Below are positions 47,491 through 56,570 of a DNA stretch of 64,000 bases, in pieces. Both the position numbers and the translations under genes were made by a program. A model generated the notes under the pieces. That model was not told the DNA's origin. It did not search any database and worked only from the letters and a program-made list of their open reading frames with translations. Position 1 is the stretch's first letter, and every line of letters begins with the position of its first letter. The DNA is taken from assembly GCF_001029105.3 (NCBI RefSeq), contig NZ_CP011808.2, positions 124,001 through 188,000 of the forward strand. Direction: 5' to 3'. The stretch is from Pandoraea faecigallinarum. Its GTDB lineage: Bacteria; Pseudomonadota; Gammaproteobacteria; Burkholderiales; Burkholderiaceae.

Positions 47491-48353
47491 ACAGCGTTCC
47501 AACCTCAACCGTCGAACGGATACAGCGTTACCTCGTTGGCTTGCGTATGCCGCGTGCGCTTGAAGCGCTGGATGCCACCTTGAAGCGTTTCGAACAGGGC
47601 GACAGCTCGATGCTCGAAGTACTGGAGACGTTGCTGGGCGAGGAGTTCACGACGCGCGAGACGCGGCGCATCCGCATGGCGCTGCAGACAGCGAGGCTGG
47701 GCACCGTCAAGACGCTCGCCGGATATGACTTCAGCTTCCAGCCGAGTCTCGATCGCGATCGCTTCATGACGCTTGCGCAACTTAAGTTCATTGAACGACG
47801 CCAGACGGTCCACTTCCTCGGGCCGCCAGGAACTGGCAAATCACACCTCTCCATTGCACTAGGTGTCGAAGCGGTGCGCGCCGGCAAGAGCGTGTACTTC
47901 GGCTCACTGGCAGAAATCGTCAATTCGATGGCGAAGGCCGAACGCGAAGGCAACCTCGCCCAGCGTGTGCGCTTTCTTGCACGCAACAGCCTGCTCATCG
48001 TTGACGAGATCGGCTATCTGCCGATCGGCTCCAACGGGGGCAACTTGTTCTTCCAGCTCGTCAACGCATGTTACGAGCGCTGCGCCATCGTCCTCACGTC
48101 CAATCGCAGCTTCGGCGAATGGGGTGAGGTCTTCGGTGACACAGTCGTCGCAGCGGCGCTGCTCGACAGGTTGCTGCATCACGCGATTGTTGTCCAGATT
48201 GAAGGTTCGTCGTACCGGCTGCGGGAGCATGCCGATCTCCTGCCTGACCACCTGCGCAACCGACCATCCGCCCTAAAGCCGGCACCGGTCGAACCTGCTA
48301 ACCGACGCCCGGGTCGCCCCCGAAAGAGCTCACCTGATCCATTCAGCGGCTGA
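47487..48353 (+). CDS. istB: IS21 helper ATPase IstB
   Basis: 288 residues, AAA+ ATPase. Walker A GPPGTGKSHLSIALG, Walker B LLIVDEIGYLPI, sensor region LTSNRSFGEWG. Works with IstA in target selection. The C-terminal tail is Pro/Arg-rich. Confidence 0.95.
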   Translation: MNSVPTSTVERIQRYLVGLRMPRALEALDATLKRFEQGDSSMLEVLETLLGEEFTTRETRRIRMALQTARLGTVKTLAGYDFSFQPSLDRDRFMTLAQLKFIERRQTVHFLGPPGTGKSHLSIALGVEAVRAGKSVYFGSLAEIVNSMAKAEREGNLAQRVRFLARNSLLIVDEIGYLPIGSNGGNLFFQLVNACYERCAIVLTSNRSFGEWGEVFGDTVVAAALLDRLLHHAIVVQIEGSSYRLREHADLLPDHLRNRPSALKPAPVEPANRRPGRPRKSSPDPFSG

Positions 48354-48422
48354 TCACCGCAAATACACAGGGTGGGGAAATTTACTTCGACGATTCTGAG
48401 GAAATTAAGTCCGACGTTGACA

Positions 48423-49066
48423 AAGCGCCCGAGCGCGTCGAAGGCATGGCGCAGGCGCGCCAGCAAGGTTGGCTGATTCTCCTTGGCGGCCAGCACGTAG
48501 TGCGCGCCGGCGGCCCCGATCCGGGTGGCGATATGGCGTTGGCAGCCCATGGCGTCTATGGTGACGATCGCGCCCTTGAGCCGCAACGCATCGAGCAACT
48601 CCGGGATGGCGGTAATCTCGTTGCTCTTCTTGGCCGTGCGCACTTGCCCGAGCACCACACCCAGGCCGCTGCCATAGGCCGACACCAGATGGATGGCGCG
48701 CTCGCCGCGCTGATGCGAGCCACGTACGGTCTTGCCATCGATGGCGACCACCTGACCCGCCAGTGCCGGGCACAGGCCGCTCATCCACCGCACGAAGCAG
48801 GCTTCAAATTGCTCGGGGTCGAGCGCCGCGAACACTCGCCCGAAAGTATCGTGCGACGGGATACCGTTCTTCAGCGGAACATGGCCACGCAGCCAGTCCA
48901 GCTTCGCTTGCCCCCATAACTCGGTGCCGTACCAACTGTCTGCGCCAGCGAGAATGGCGCACAGCGCCACCAGCAGCATCTCCGTCAGGCCGTGCACCGG
49001 CGTCCTGCTGCGGGGATCGCTCAGATCACCAAAAGCTTCTTCAATACTGAGGACTTCACTGGGCAT
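48423..49066 (-). pseudogene. ISAs1-family transposase, 3'-truncated by IS21
   Basis: Starts MPSEVLSIEEAFGDLSDPRS; core motifs VVAIDGKTVRGSHQ and IVTIDAMGCQ are present. Sequence is cut after about 215 residues at the IS21 end; the open frame that continues to 48179 is antisense IS21. The IS end (CAGGGCTATCGCACGAAGG) is at 49171. Confidence 0.85.
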
Positions 49067-49196
49067 CTTTCGCCGCGCAAAAGACAAAAGTAAACGACTT
49101 CGCCGCAAAGTTTACAAGCGAAATCTTAATCCCATGATTTCAAAGGGTAATTCCTTCGTGCGATAGCCCTGGGGGTGAGCAGGCTCACCGCTCACG

Positions 49197-49242
49197 TTCA
49201 GGCCTTGACCTGAGGTGCGCCACCGGTGGCACCAGGTATCGT
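49197..49242 (+). promoter_or_regulatory. Weak regulon-type promoter (site I)
   Basis: TTCAGGCCTTGACC (49197-49210; three mismatches), 26 bp, TATCGT (49237-49242), about 70 bp before the gene and 25 bp from an ISAs1 end. Confidence 0.4.
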
Positions 49243-49310
49243 CAGGATCACGCTAGCAGCATGCCGCCGCGTCACCATCACATCACTCACGCTTTTGCAA
49301 AGGACTTACT

Positions 49311-50360
49311 ATGCGTTTCGATACTGCTCTGCCCCAGGTCAATTCCAGCTTCACGAACGCTGTCGGGGTGAGACCGCTCGACCAAAAAGTCGTAGACGCG
49401 CTGAAGACCCTGAATTTCAAGGACAAGGTGGCCGTCGAGAACCTCCATAGGGACATCGCCAACACCACCATTATCGAGAAAATCTGCGACGTGCTCTTTC
49501 ACAAGGGAGAACTCAAAAAGTGCCGGGAGGACTACACCACTCTGCTCTTTCTCCAGGAGGCCGAAAAACGGGAGCAGCCCATTGACCACATTCCAGGCTC
49601 CCGCGAGGAGGCACTGGAGACGATGGCTACATGCATGGCACCCGCCGCACAGGAGAGGCTGCTGGCAGCGGTGGAAGACCATAAAATCAGCAACGAGTTT
49701 ACCCAGTTCTTCGGCCGCCATGACCAGTATTATCTGGCCGCTAAGGTGCTTCTCGTCCAAGAGGCCGCCCTGCTGAACCCAGACGAGCCAATGGGCCCCG
49801 GGCAAATGTCGCACAGTCACTGGAAGTTCCAGAAGGCCGGGGACTACTTCGCGTCCGCGGGCTGGCAATACTCCAATAAGGCAAACAACCCATCGCTTGC
49901 CATCGCAAGCTACCAGCAGGCGCAAAATTGCTACCGGAACCAGGGTTGGCTGAGTCAGATCGCCCAAAACAAACACGCGGTCGGCTGCGTCCTCGGGAAA
50001 AGCGGATATAACTCGCAGGCGGCAGACGCTTTCAAAGATGCCGCCAAGGCCTACTTGGATACTGCAGCTGAATACAAGGAGCACGGAGAAAAAGAAGAAT
50101 TCTCCGTTCGGACGTACACGGAGCAAGCGGCAATAATGTATAAGCTCGGCGCCGAATTCCTGGAGAAGGACTATAAGCATGAGGAGGCAGGTGATTACTA
50201 CCGAGACTGCGCCGAGCTCTACAAGGCGATTGGCAAGTGGCCCTGGCGCACGGAAGAGTACTACCAGAAGGCGGCAGCCTGCTACGATACGGGGCACGCG
50301 CCCGAGAAGCATCTCATGGCGGTGGAACAGGCACGAGCCGTCCGCCAGCCGAGTGGCTGA
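49311..50360 (+). CDS. Alpha/gamma-SNAP-like helical-repeat protein, effector candidate
   Basis: 349 residues behind AAGGA. Residues about 28-155 match the N-terminal domain of the 44213-45202 protein. Residues about 175-330 are paired helices with SNAP-like spacing (AGDYFASAGWQYSNKANN, AADAFKDAAKAYLDTAAEY, EAGDYYRDCAELYKAIG, YYQKAAACYD). Eukaryotic SNAPs bridge SNARE complexes to NSF; a bacterial look-alike beside a T3SS suggests mimicry of vesicle-fusion factors, which is inference. No signal peptide, so secretion would be by T3SS. An ISAs1 end lies upstream and an IS6 remnant downstream. Confidence 0.75.
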   Translation: MRFDTALPQVNSSFTNAVGVRPLDQKVVDALKTLNFKDKVAVENLHRDIANTTIIEKICDVLFHKGELKKCREDYTTLLFLQEAEKREQPIDHIPGSREEALETMATCMAPAAQERLLAAVEDHKISNEFTQFFGRHDQYYLAAKVLLVQEAALLNPDEPMGPGQMSHSHWKFQKAGDYFASAGWQYSNKANNPSLAIASYQQAQNCYRNQGWLSQIAQNKHAVGCVLGKSGYNSQAADAFKDAAKAYLDTAAEYKEHGEKEEFSVRTYTEQAAIMYKLGAEFLEKDYKHEEAGDYYRDCAELYKAIGKWPWRTEEYYQKAAACYDTGHAPEKHLMAVEQARAVRQPSG

Positions 50361-50421
50361 AGCCACCGACGGCGGTCCTCGCCAAGGGCCGGACCAGGGC
50401 GTCGGCCCGCAGATGACGCAA

Positions 50422-50733
50422 CGGGGTATTGTCAGGTTGTTTAGTTGAAAACAATCCAAGGCGCCATGGCAGGTGCGGTGTAGGGAGCGACGCCCCTTAC
50501 GCCGCCATGCGGGCGGAGCAAGCCCATTGCCAGGTCGCGAAGGCCTGGGTGCGCGCCGCGCGTTTATGCTCGGCGTTGCGGTGATAGCGGCACGTCATGA
50601 ACAGGTTTGACACCTGACCGTGGACTGAGGCGAAGCGCTGCAACTGGCGTGCCGACTTATAGCGGCGCATCACCTTCTCCCGCACTCACGTCGGCTGATG
50701 CGAATTCTCCACCCGGTTGTTCAACCCTTTATG
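50422..50733 (-). pseudogene. IS6-family element, C-terminal remnant
   Basis: GGGTATTGTCAGGTTGTT end, then the last 62 codons of the transposase (MREKVMRRYKSARQLQRF, minus strand). Cut at the start of the next fragment. Confidence 0.8.
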
Positions 50734-51028
50734 CGGTTCCGTCGCAATAGGGGTAGTCAGACAGACTCCAAGGTTTCGAGCGCCAGGAACCCAGTCGATG
50801 AAGCGCGCAGCCAAACCGCCGAGAAAGCCCTTGCCCGCAGGCATCGCCAAGGTCCTGAAGCGGTTGCACTACCCGTTGGAGGTTATGTGTCAGTGCGTGC
50901 CCTGGTACGTAGCATATTCGCTGAGCTCGCGAGATCTGGAGGAAATGATGGCCGAGCGAGGCGCGACGGTGGACGGCTCGACGATTCATCGCTGGGTGAT
51001 CAAGTGGCTGCCGGTTTTCGAGAAAGCG
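50734..51028 (+). pseudogene. Different IS6-family element, N-terminal remnant
   Basis: IS end GGTTCCGTCGCAATAGGGGT, then PAGIAKVLKRLHYPLEV and YVAYSLSSRDLEEMMAERGA of an IS240-like transposase. The core is lost. Confidence 0.75.
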
Positions 51029-51366
51029 ATACGTCCCGAAGGTATCGTGCGACGGAATGCCGTTCTTCAGCGGAACATGACGGCGCAGCCAGTCCAGCTT
51101 CGCCTGCCCCCATAGCTCGATCCCGGCCCAGCTGTCTGCGCCGGCGAGAATGGCGCACAGCGCCACTAGTAGCATCTCCGTCAGGCCATGCACCGGCGTT
51201 CTGCTGCGCGGATCGCTCAGATCACCAAAAGCTTCTTCAATATTGAGGACTTCCCTGTGCCTCTTTCGCCGCGCAAAAGACAAAAGTAAACGACTTCGCC
51301 GCAGAGTTTACAAGCGAAATCTTAATCCTATAATTTTAAAGGGTAATTCCTTCGTGCGATAGCCCT
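51029..51366 (-). pseudogene. ISAs1-family N-terminal remnant
   Basis: About 80 codons (EVLNIEEAFGDLSDPRSRT, minus strand from 51283) plus the IS end at 51366, 26 bp upstream of the box of site J. Confidence 0.8.
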
Positions 51367-51392
51367 GTGCGGCCGTCGGCGACGGCGCACAC

Positions 51393-51437
51393 TTCAGGTG
51401 TTCACCCGATAGTGGCCTGGCCGAGGCGGCCGACAAT
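51393..51437 (+). promoter_or_regulatory. Regulon-type promoter (site J) for the 889-aa protein
   Basis: TTCAGGTGTTCACC (51393-51406), 25 bp, GACAAT (51432-51437), about 165 bp before the start. Confidence 0.68.
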
Positions 51438-51602
51438 GACAGCAAAATACCCGCCGTGCTTAGCACGACAGCGCCTCACCCGTCGCGCCTTCACCGACGA
51501 GCGCACCGTCGCAAAATGGAAGTCGCGTGCGGCCTCTCGCAGGAACGAGTGACCGAGTGACGCCCGCGCCAAGGCGCGCTACCGAGTAAGAAGAGGGTTA
51601 GG

Positions 51603-54272
51603 ATGTGCAGCATGACCGTGACCAAGGCGTTGTGCGGCCAGAGCGCGACGTTCGTCAAAGCGCTGGAGCACCAGTTTGAGCTCGCGCCGGCGCCCTATGA
51701 GCACGCTTGCACACGTGTGGCGCAACTTTATTTGCAGCCGTGCGACGATGCGCCACCCGCGAGGCCTGCGGGTCCCACAATCATGCTAACGGTCAATGGG
51801 CAGCCATTCGGCACGGCGTTCAACGCGTCAAACGGAGCGATTCAGGATCCCCATCTGCGCTTATACGGTCGCGACCTCGTGCGGGCGCTGGCCAAGGAGA
51901 TCGAGCACGCTTTCGCGACGGCCCGTGTGCCGCGGGAGGTGGCTTCCCTACAGGCCGAAGTCATCGCCAGCCAGCTCGGACGTGACGCTGTCTTAAAAGC
52001 GGACGCCGCGCTGGGCGAGGTGCGTTCGAATCAATGCGTGTTTCAACAAGCCGTCGATGTGCGCATCGACGGCACCAACGTCCGCTTCCATAAGACGACG
52101 ACATACGTGGAGGCGAAGTCCCAGTATGAGTCGGCTCCAGCCTTGGTGAGAGTGGTAGATGTCGCGGTGACGTTTTCGGCCAAGCGCGGCGATTCATGGT
52201 TATGGCACAGCGCCGTCAGGTGCTTTGGGGCGGACCAGAATTGGGTGATCCAGGCGAGGGATATGTACGCTGCGGTGCGTGAGCGCAACGAGCCTGGTGC
52301 GCTTGATGCGCTTAAGAGCGCACACGGGGTGCCGGCTACCCCCAATTTGTTCGGACGCCTAATCCAGTGGTTCAAGCTCACCCTGGGGGCGCAAGGCATT
52401 GTGATCGACGAGCGTAATCCTGGGGCGGGGCAAGCGCCCGCCCGCCCAGGGCTCGTTGGCCTTGCGGAGTTCGAGGCGGACGCAGTTTTCGTCTCCGCGC
52501 AGCAAAGCCGGAAGAGATGGTGTAATGGCATGGCCGAGTATCGTCTGCATCAGGCCATGGTGTCTCACAACAATGAGCTAATTCATGGCTCTCAGCGGTT
52601 GGACCCATGGGATTCGAAGGCGGAGAATGCGCTGGAGGAATTCAGGACGCGCGGGAACGCGCTCCGCAAACGCCATTACCAGCGCTTCCTGAGCGATCGC
52701 GAGGTGAAATGGGGGCGTCCGATTCCCACGGAGGGCCTTCGTTATGGCGAAATATTCATACGCAGCACGCAGCCCACTCCAGATGCAACAGCGTTGTCCG
52801 CTCAGGCGAAGCTTGACCTGCGCCGTGAGCTACTTTCGGAGCCTGACCACATCACGATAGACATGCCTAACCGATCGGCAGACCCGCAGGTCGGCAATGC
52901 CTACATGCAGGTCGATAAGGCCTATAAGGCGTTGCACGAATGGAGGAGCGCTAATCGAGCCGCGCTTGGAAAAGTGCGTCTACCCTTGGAAATTTGTGCG
53001 TTGCTCCAAGAGGTTGATTTGAAGGGTCAGGGCTTCACCGCCGAGGATTTCGCTGCCCGGGACTTCACCGCGCAGGACTTTAAGATCATCGCGGAGGAAT
53101 TAGTAGAGAGAATGGCTGACGCGGTGATCGCTTGGATTAACGTCACATTTACCGACGATGTCATGCGACGGAGAATGCTCGAGGCGCTCACGCAGTCGGG
53201 CCCAGGCGCGACGCGCGAGGTCATTAAAGGTTATGGCGCCATCGACGTTGCGAGCATCGGCGGTCGAAAAGTTTGCATCAAGTGCGACCTGCCGAAGTCC
53301 GGGGAGGGGCCGCCCAGCGTTATGCTAGAGCACCATTGGAATCGCGAATTTGATCCAGACAGTGGCTACGCGATTATCTGGGAGGAGGGGAGCACAGTCA
53401 GCGAAGCAGACGAGATTGCGAGCGCCAACTTGACCGTCTTCGCGGCTTGGCGCTTGACGCCCGCGGGGATGGAACTGCGTGAAGCGAAATTCGAGGCACA
53501 CGTCGTTTCCGCCTGGCCCGAAGACGCGGCCGCAAAATCCTTCATGCTGGATCGACAGCTCGACAAGGCGGTAAATGTCTACATGGAGGCCGCAAAAACC
53601 TTTAATCGAGATCGAAAGCACCACTTGGCTGCAGAAGCCTATATGAGGGCCGCCCGCCTCTACATGGGGGAGAATCGGCACACGAAAGCCGCGGAAATGT
53701 ACGAGGAGGCCGCCCAAGTCTACTTGAAAGCGCCTCTAACCGTGCAAGCCGCAGGAGCGTTCGTAGAAGCGGCAGAAGCCTACCTACGGGATAACGAGTA
53801 CTGGGGGGCTATAGAAGCCTACAAGACGGCCGCAGAACTCTATAAACGAGCAGGTCAGACCGACGACGCCGCGAAAGCCACCTGGAAGCTCGCCGCAGTC
53901 TATACGCACGCGGGGCGGGCCGATAAGGCTACAGAAATCTACTCGGATCGCGGAGACGAGTATGTGTGCACTGGTCATTACGAGCAGAGCCTAGAAGCCT
54001 ATAGGCTTGCTGGCCTGACCGACCAGCAAGCCTACCAGAGGATCGCGACCGTGTGCATGCAGGATCGTCAGTACGAGGAGGCCGCACGCTTCTACATGCG
54101 GGCGGGTCTTACACGAGAGGCCGAACGCGCTTATCGGATGCTCGCAGACGGCCTCGTGGCAGCGGGTCGGTACGCGGAAGCCGTAATGCCCTATAGGTTA
54201 GCGAGGATGCGTGGGCACGCCGCAGAAGCCGATGAGCTTGCGAATGTAAACCGCGGATTTTTCAGCAGATAG
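51603..54272 (+). CDS. Large effector candidate with C-terminal 20-residue helical repeats (SNAP-like)
   Basis: 889 residues; starts at ATG 51603 or 51612, after GAGGGTTAGG. Residues 1-640 have no family I recognise; they are mixed alpha/beta with no signal peptide or membrane segment. From about residue 648 to 880 it has roughly ten helical repeats of about 20 residues with a conserved AAxxY core (AAEAYMRAARLYMGENRHTK, AAEMYEEAAQVYLKAPLTVQ, AIEAYKTAAELYKRAGQTDD), resembling SNAP helices more than canonical 34-residue TPRs. Repeats are visible in DNA at 60-bp spacing (53.58-54.2 kb). Promoter site J and its neighbours suggest a T3SS substrate; the function of the N-terminal part is unknown. 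Confidence 0.75.
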   Translation: MCSMTVTKALCGQSATFVKALEHQFELAPAPYEHACTRVAQLYLQPCDDAPPARPAGPTIMLTVNGQPFGTAFNASNGAIQDPHLRLYGRDLVRALAKEIEHAFATARVPREVASLQAEVIASQLGRDAVLKADAALGEVRSNQCVFQQAVDVRIDGTNVRFHKTTTYVEAKSQYESAPALVRVVDVAVTFSAKRGDSWLWHSAVRCFGADQNWVIQARDMYAAVRERNEPGALDALKSAHGVPATPNLFGRLIQWFKLTLGAQGIVIDERNPGAGQAPARPGLVGLAEFEADAVFVSAQQSRKRWCNGMAEYRLHQAMVSHNNELIHGSQRLDPWDSKAENALEEFRTRGNALRKRHYQRFLSDREVKWGRPIPTEGLRYGEIFIRSTQPTPDATALSAQAKLDLRRELLSEPDHITIDMPNRSADPQVGNAYMQVDKAYKALHEWRSANRAALGKVRLPLEICALLQEVDLKGQGFTAEDFAARDFTAQDFKIIAEELVERMADAVIAWINVTFTDDVMRRRMLEALTQSGPGATREVIKGYGAIDVASIGGRKVCIKCDLPKSGEGPPSVMLEHHWNREFDPDSGYAIIWEEGSTVSEADEIASANLTVFAAWRLTPAGMELREAKFEAHVVSAWPEDAAAKSFMLDRQLDKAVNVYMEAAKTFNRDRKHHLAAEAYMRAARLYMGENRHTKAAEMYEEAAQVYLKAPLTVQAAGAFVEAAEAYLRDNEYWGAIEAYKTAAELYKRAGQTDDAAKATWKLAAVYTHAGRADKATEIYSDRGDEYVCTGHYEQSLEAYRLAGLTDQQAYQRIATVCMQDRQYEEAARFYMRAGLTREAERAYRMLADGLVAAGRYAEAVMPYRLARMRGHAAEADELANVNRGFFSR
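53560..54215. repeat. 60-bp coding repeats
   Basis: Diverged 60-bp units around GAAGCCTA(C/T)A encode the 20-residue helical repeats of the 889-aa protein. Confidence 0.6.
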
Positions 54273-54310
54273 CGCCGGAGTTGAGAGCAAGGCGTCAGCA
54301 AGGTTTTGTC

Positions 54311-54834
54311 TGGTTCCGTCGCAATAGGGGTAGTCAGGTAGACTCTGCGGTTTCGAGCGCCGGCAACCCGTCGATGAAGTGCGCGGCCAAACCGGAAATT
54401 TTCAAGCGAGTTGTCGCCTCAACGAATAGATTTCAGGCGGCCGTTCTCTCCTGGCTACGGCGTTGCGCGGCGACGCCCTGCCAGTTGGGCAGTGTCGCAT
54501 TAAGTACTGCGGTAAAATCGTCAGCCTGACACCGGTGACGAACACGATGGCCAGGACGAAGAAGACACCACGTGAGACGCTTCCCGCAGGCATTGGCAAG
54601 GTACTGAAGCGGCTGCATTATCCACTGGATGTGATTCTGCTATGCGTGCGCTGGTATGTGGCGTATTCGCTGAGCCTGCCTAACCTTGAGGAGATGATGG
54701 CCGAGCGGGGCGTCGAGGTCGATCATTCGAGCGTGCCCCGCTGGGTCATCAAGCTCGTGCCGCTGCTTAAAAAATGCGTTTCGCAAACGCAAGCGTGGGG
54801 TGGGCCGGAGCTGGCGCGTCGATGAGACCTACGT
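54311..54834 (+). pseudogene. IS6-family element, N-terminal remnant
   Basis: IS end GGTTCCGTCGCAATAGGGGT, then a transposase start at 54547 (MARTKKTPRETLPAGIGKV) through LEEMMAERGVEVDHSSVPRW. Truncated by IS6 copy 3. Same element type as 50734-51028. Confidence 0.8.
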
Positions 54835-54836
54835 CA

Positions 54837-55683
54837 GGTATTGTCAGGTTGTTCGGATGGGGGAGGCGGAAGGATAGAATGCGACATGAAAAAATTTTCA
54901 GTCACCCCCAGCGCTCGAGCGACGCGGCGATCTCGTTCAAAGGCTACCGTTTTCCGCCTGACATTATCAGCTATGCGGTGTGGCTGTATTATCGGTTTCC
55001 GCTGAGTCTACGCATGGTCGAGGAAATGTTGGCCGCGCGGGGGATTGAGCTGACCTACGAGACGGTACGGTGCTGGGCGACGAAGTTCGGTCTGGCCATC
55101 GCCGGGCGTATTCGATCGACGTCCCCGAGGCGCGGCGACAAATGGCATCTTGACGAGGTGGTGGTGACAATCCACGGCAAAAAACATTGGCTGTGGCGAG
55201 CGGTCGACGAGCACGGCGCATTGCTTGAGGTGCTGGTGCAAAGCCGTCGCGACACGGCCGCCGCCAAACGGCTCATGCGCCGCCTGCTCAAGCGCCATGG
55301 CGGCGCGCGCGCGATCGTCACGGATAAACTGCGCAGCTATGCAGCGGCCAACCGCGAGCTCGGGCTAAGCGTCGAACACCGCCAGCATAAAGGTTTGAAC
55401 AACCGGGCGGAGAATTCGCATCAGCCTACGCGGGTGCGGGAGAAAGTGATGCGTCGCTTTAAGTCGACACGCCAATTGCAGCGCTTCGCCTCAGTCCATG
55501 GTCAGGTGTCGAACCTGTTCATGGGCTGTCGCTATCACCGCAACGCCGAGCATAAACGCGCGGTGCGCACCCAGGCTTTCGCGAGCTGGGAATGGGCTTG
55601 CTCCGCCCGTATGGCGGCATAACGAGCGTCGTTTTCTGCCATGGTGCCTTGGCTCGGTTTCAACTAAACAACCTGACAATACC
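54837..55683 (+). mobile_element. IS6-family element, copy 3
   Basis: GGTATTGTCAGGTTGTT at both ends. It has inserted in, or recombined with, the end of IS5 copy 3, whose first bases are missing at 55684. Confidence 0.88.
54879..55622 (+). CDS. IS6-family transposase
   Basis: 247 residues from ATG 54879, identical to copy 2 (43073-43816). The longer frame from 54774 runs through the remnant upstream and the IS end. Intact DDE motifs. Confidence 0.92.
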   Translation: MRHEKIFSHPQRSSDAAISFKGYRFPPDIISYAVWLYYRFPLSLRMVEEMLAARGIELTYETVRCWATKFGLAIAGRIRSTSPRRGDKWHLDEVVVTIHGKKHWLWRAVDEHGALLEVLVQSRRDTAAAKRLMRRLLKRHGGARAIVTDKLRSYAAANRELGLSVEHRQHKGLNNRAENSHQPTRVREKVMRRFKSTRQLQRFASVHGQVSNLFMGCRYHRNAEHKRAVRTQAFASWEWACSARMAA

Positions 55684-56484
55684 ATTTCCTGAGATGGCGC
55701 CAGCAGATGATGCAACCAGCCATTTTCAGGAAGGCTTCGTGAATGATTGCGAGGCGCTCGAAGCGGACTCGCAATCGCTTGAAGTTGTGCAGCCACGCGA
55801 TCGTTCGCTCGACAACCCAACGCGTCTTGCCAAGACCGCTGCCGTGAGGCTCGCCGCGGCGAGCAATCTCGGTGGCGATGCCGACGGCGTGCAGGGGCTT
55901 GCGGTACTTGTCGTGGTCGTAGCCGCGATCACCCTGAACGATGTGCGGTTTACACAAGGGGCGACCGCGCTTGCCTCGAATCGGAGGAATCGCCTCGATC
56001 AGTGGCAGCAGTTGGGTAATGTCGTTGCGGTTGGCGCCCGTGAGTATCAGCGACAGTGGAATGCCTTGGGCGTCGGTCAGGACGTGGTGCTTTGAACCTG
56101 GTCGCGCGCGATCTGTGGGGTTAGGTCCTGTTTTTGACCCGACCCCACTGCCCGGATAGAAGAGGAATCGACGACTACACGAGACCAGTCGATGCGATCG
56201 GCCGCACGGAGCTTGGCCAGAAGTACCTCGTGCAGACGATCCCAGACGCCAGCCTTCTGCCAGGCATGTAGCCGTCGCCAGCAACTCATGCCTGAGCCGC
56301 AGCCTATTTCCTGCGGCAGCATTTCCCAAGGGATGCCGGATTGCAGAACGAACAGGATGCCCGTGAGCACGGCACGATCGTCCAGCGGCTTGCGCCCGGG
56401 ATAGCGGGCGCGCCGAGGCTTCGGTGGCGGCAGCAGTGGCTGGATGATTGCCCACAGTTCGTCGTCGAGTATTGGTTTGGCCAT
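55664..56484 (-). CDS. IS5-family transposase, copy 3, -1 frameshift type
   Basis: Same as the 34728-35539 gene (slip site CAAAAAC). Because IS6 replaced the last bases of the element, the product now ends KWYCQVV instead of KSFC, so the frame reads into the IS6 end. Confidence 0.75.
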
Positions 56485-56570
56485 GTCCTTTGCGCAGCGA
56501 TGACTGCGCAAAGGTTAACAAAAATCACTTTGAGTTAACAGCCCCCGTAAACTCATTTTGTTAGTGATTC
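55684..56570 (-). mobile_element. IS5-family element, copy 3, missing one terminus
   Basis: The right end (GAATCACTAACAAAATGA on the minus strand) is present; the other terminal 17-18 bp are missing, so this copy should be immobile. Confidence 0.85.

Larger units (their letters stand above)
46111..48422 (+). mobile_element. IS21-family element, 2312 bp
   Basis: About 50-bp imperfect inverted repeats starting TGTCAGCGTCGGA (left) and TGTCAACGTCGGA (right), each with CGTCGAAGTAA. It contains istA and istB, and has inserted into an ISAs1 transposase gene on its right side while its left flank is an IS3 remnant. Confidence 0.88.

Noticed and set aside
48179..48422. C-terminal 80 codons of the ISAs1 open frame
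   Set aside because: This part is antisense to IS21 istB and its end; the frame is open only by chance after truncation.
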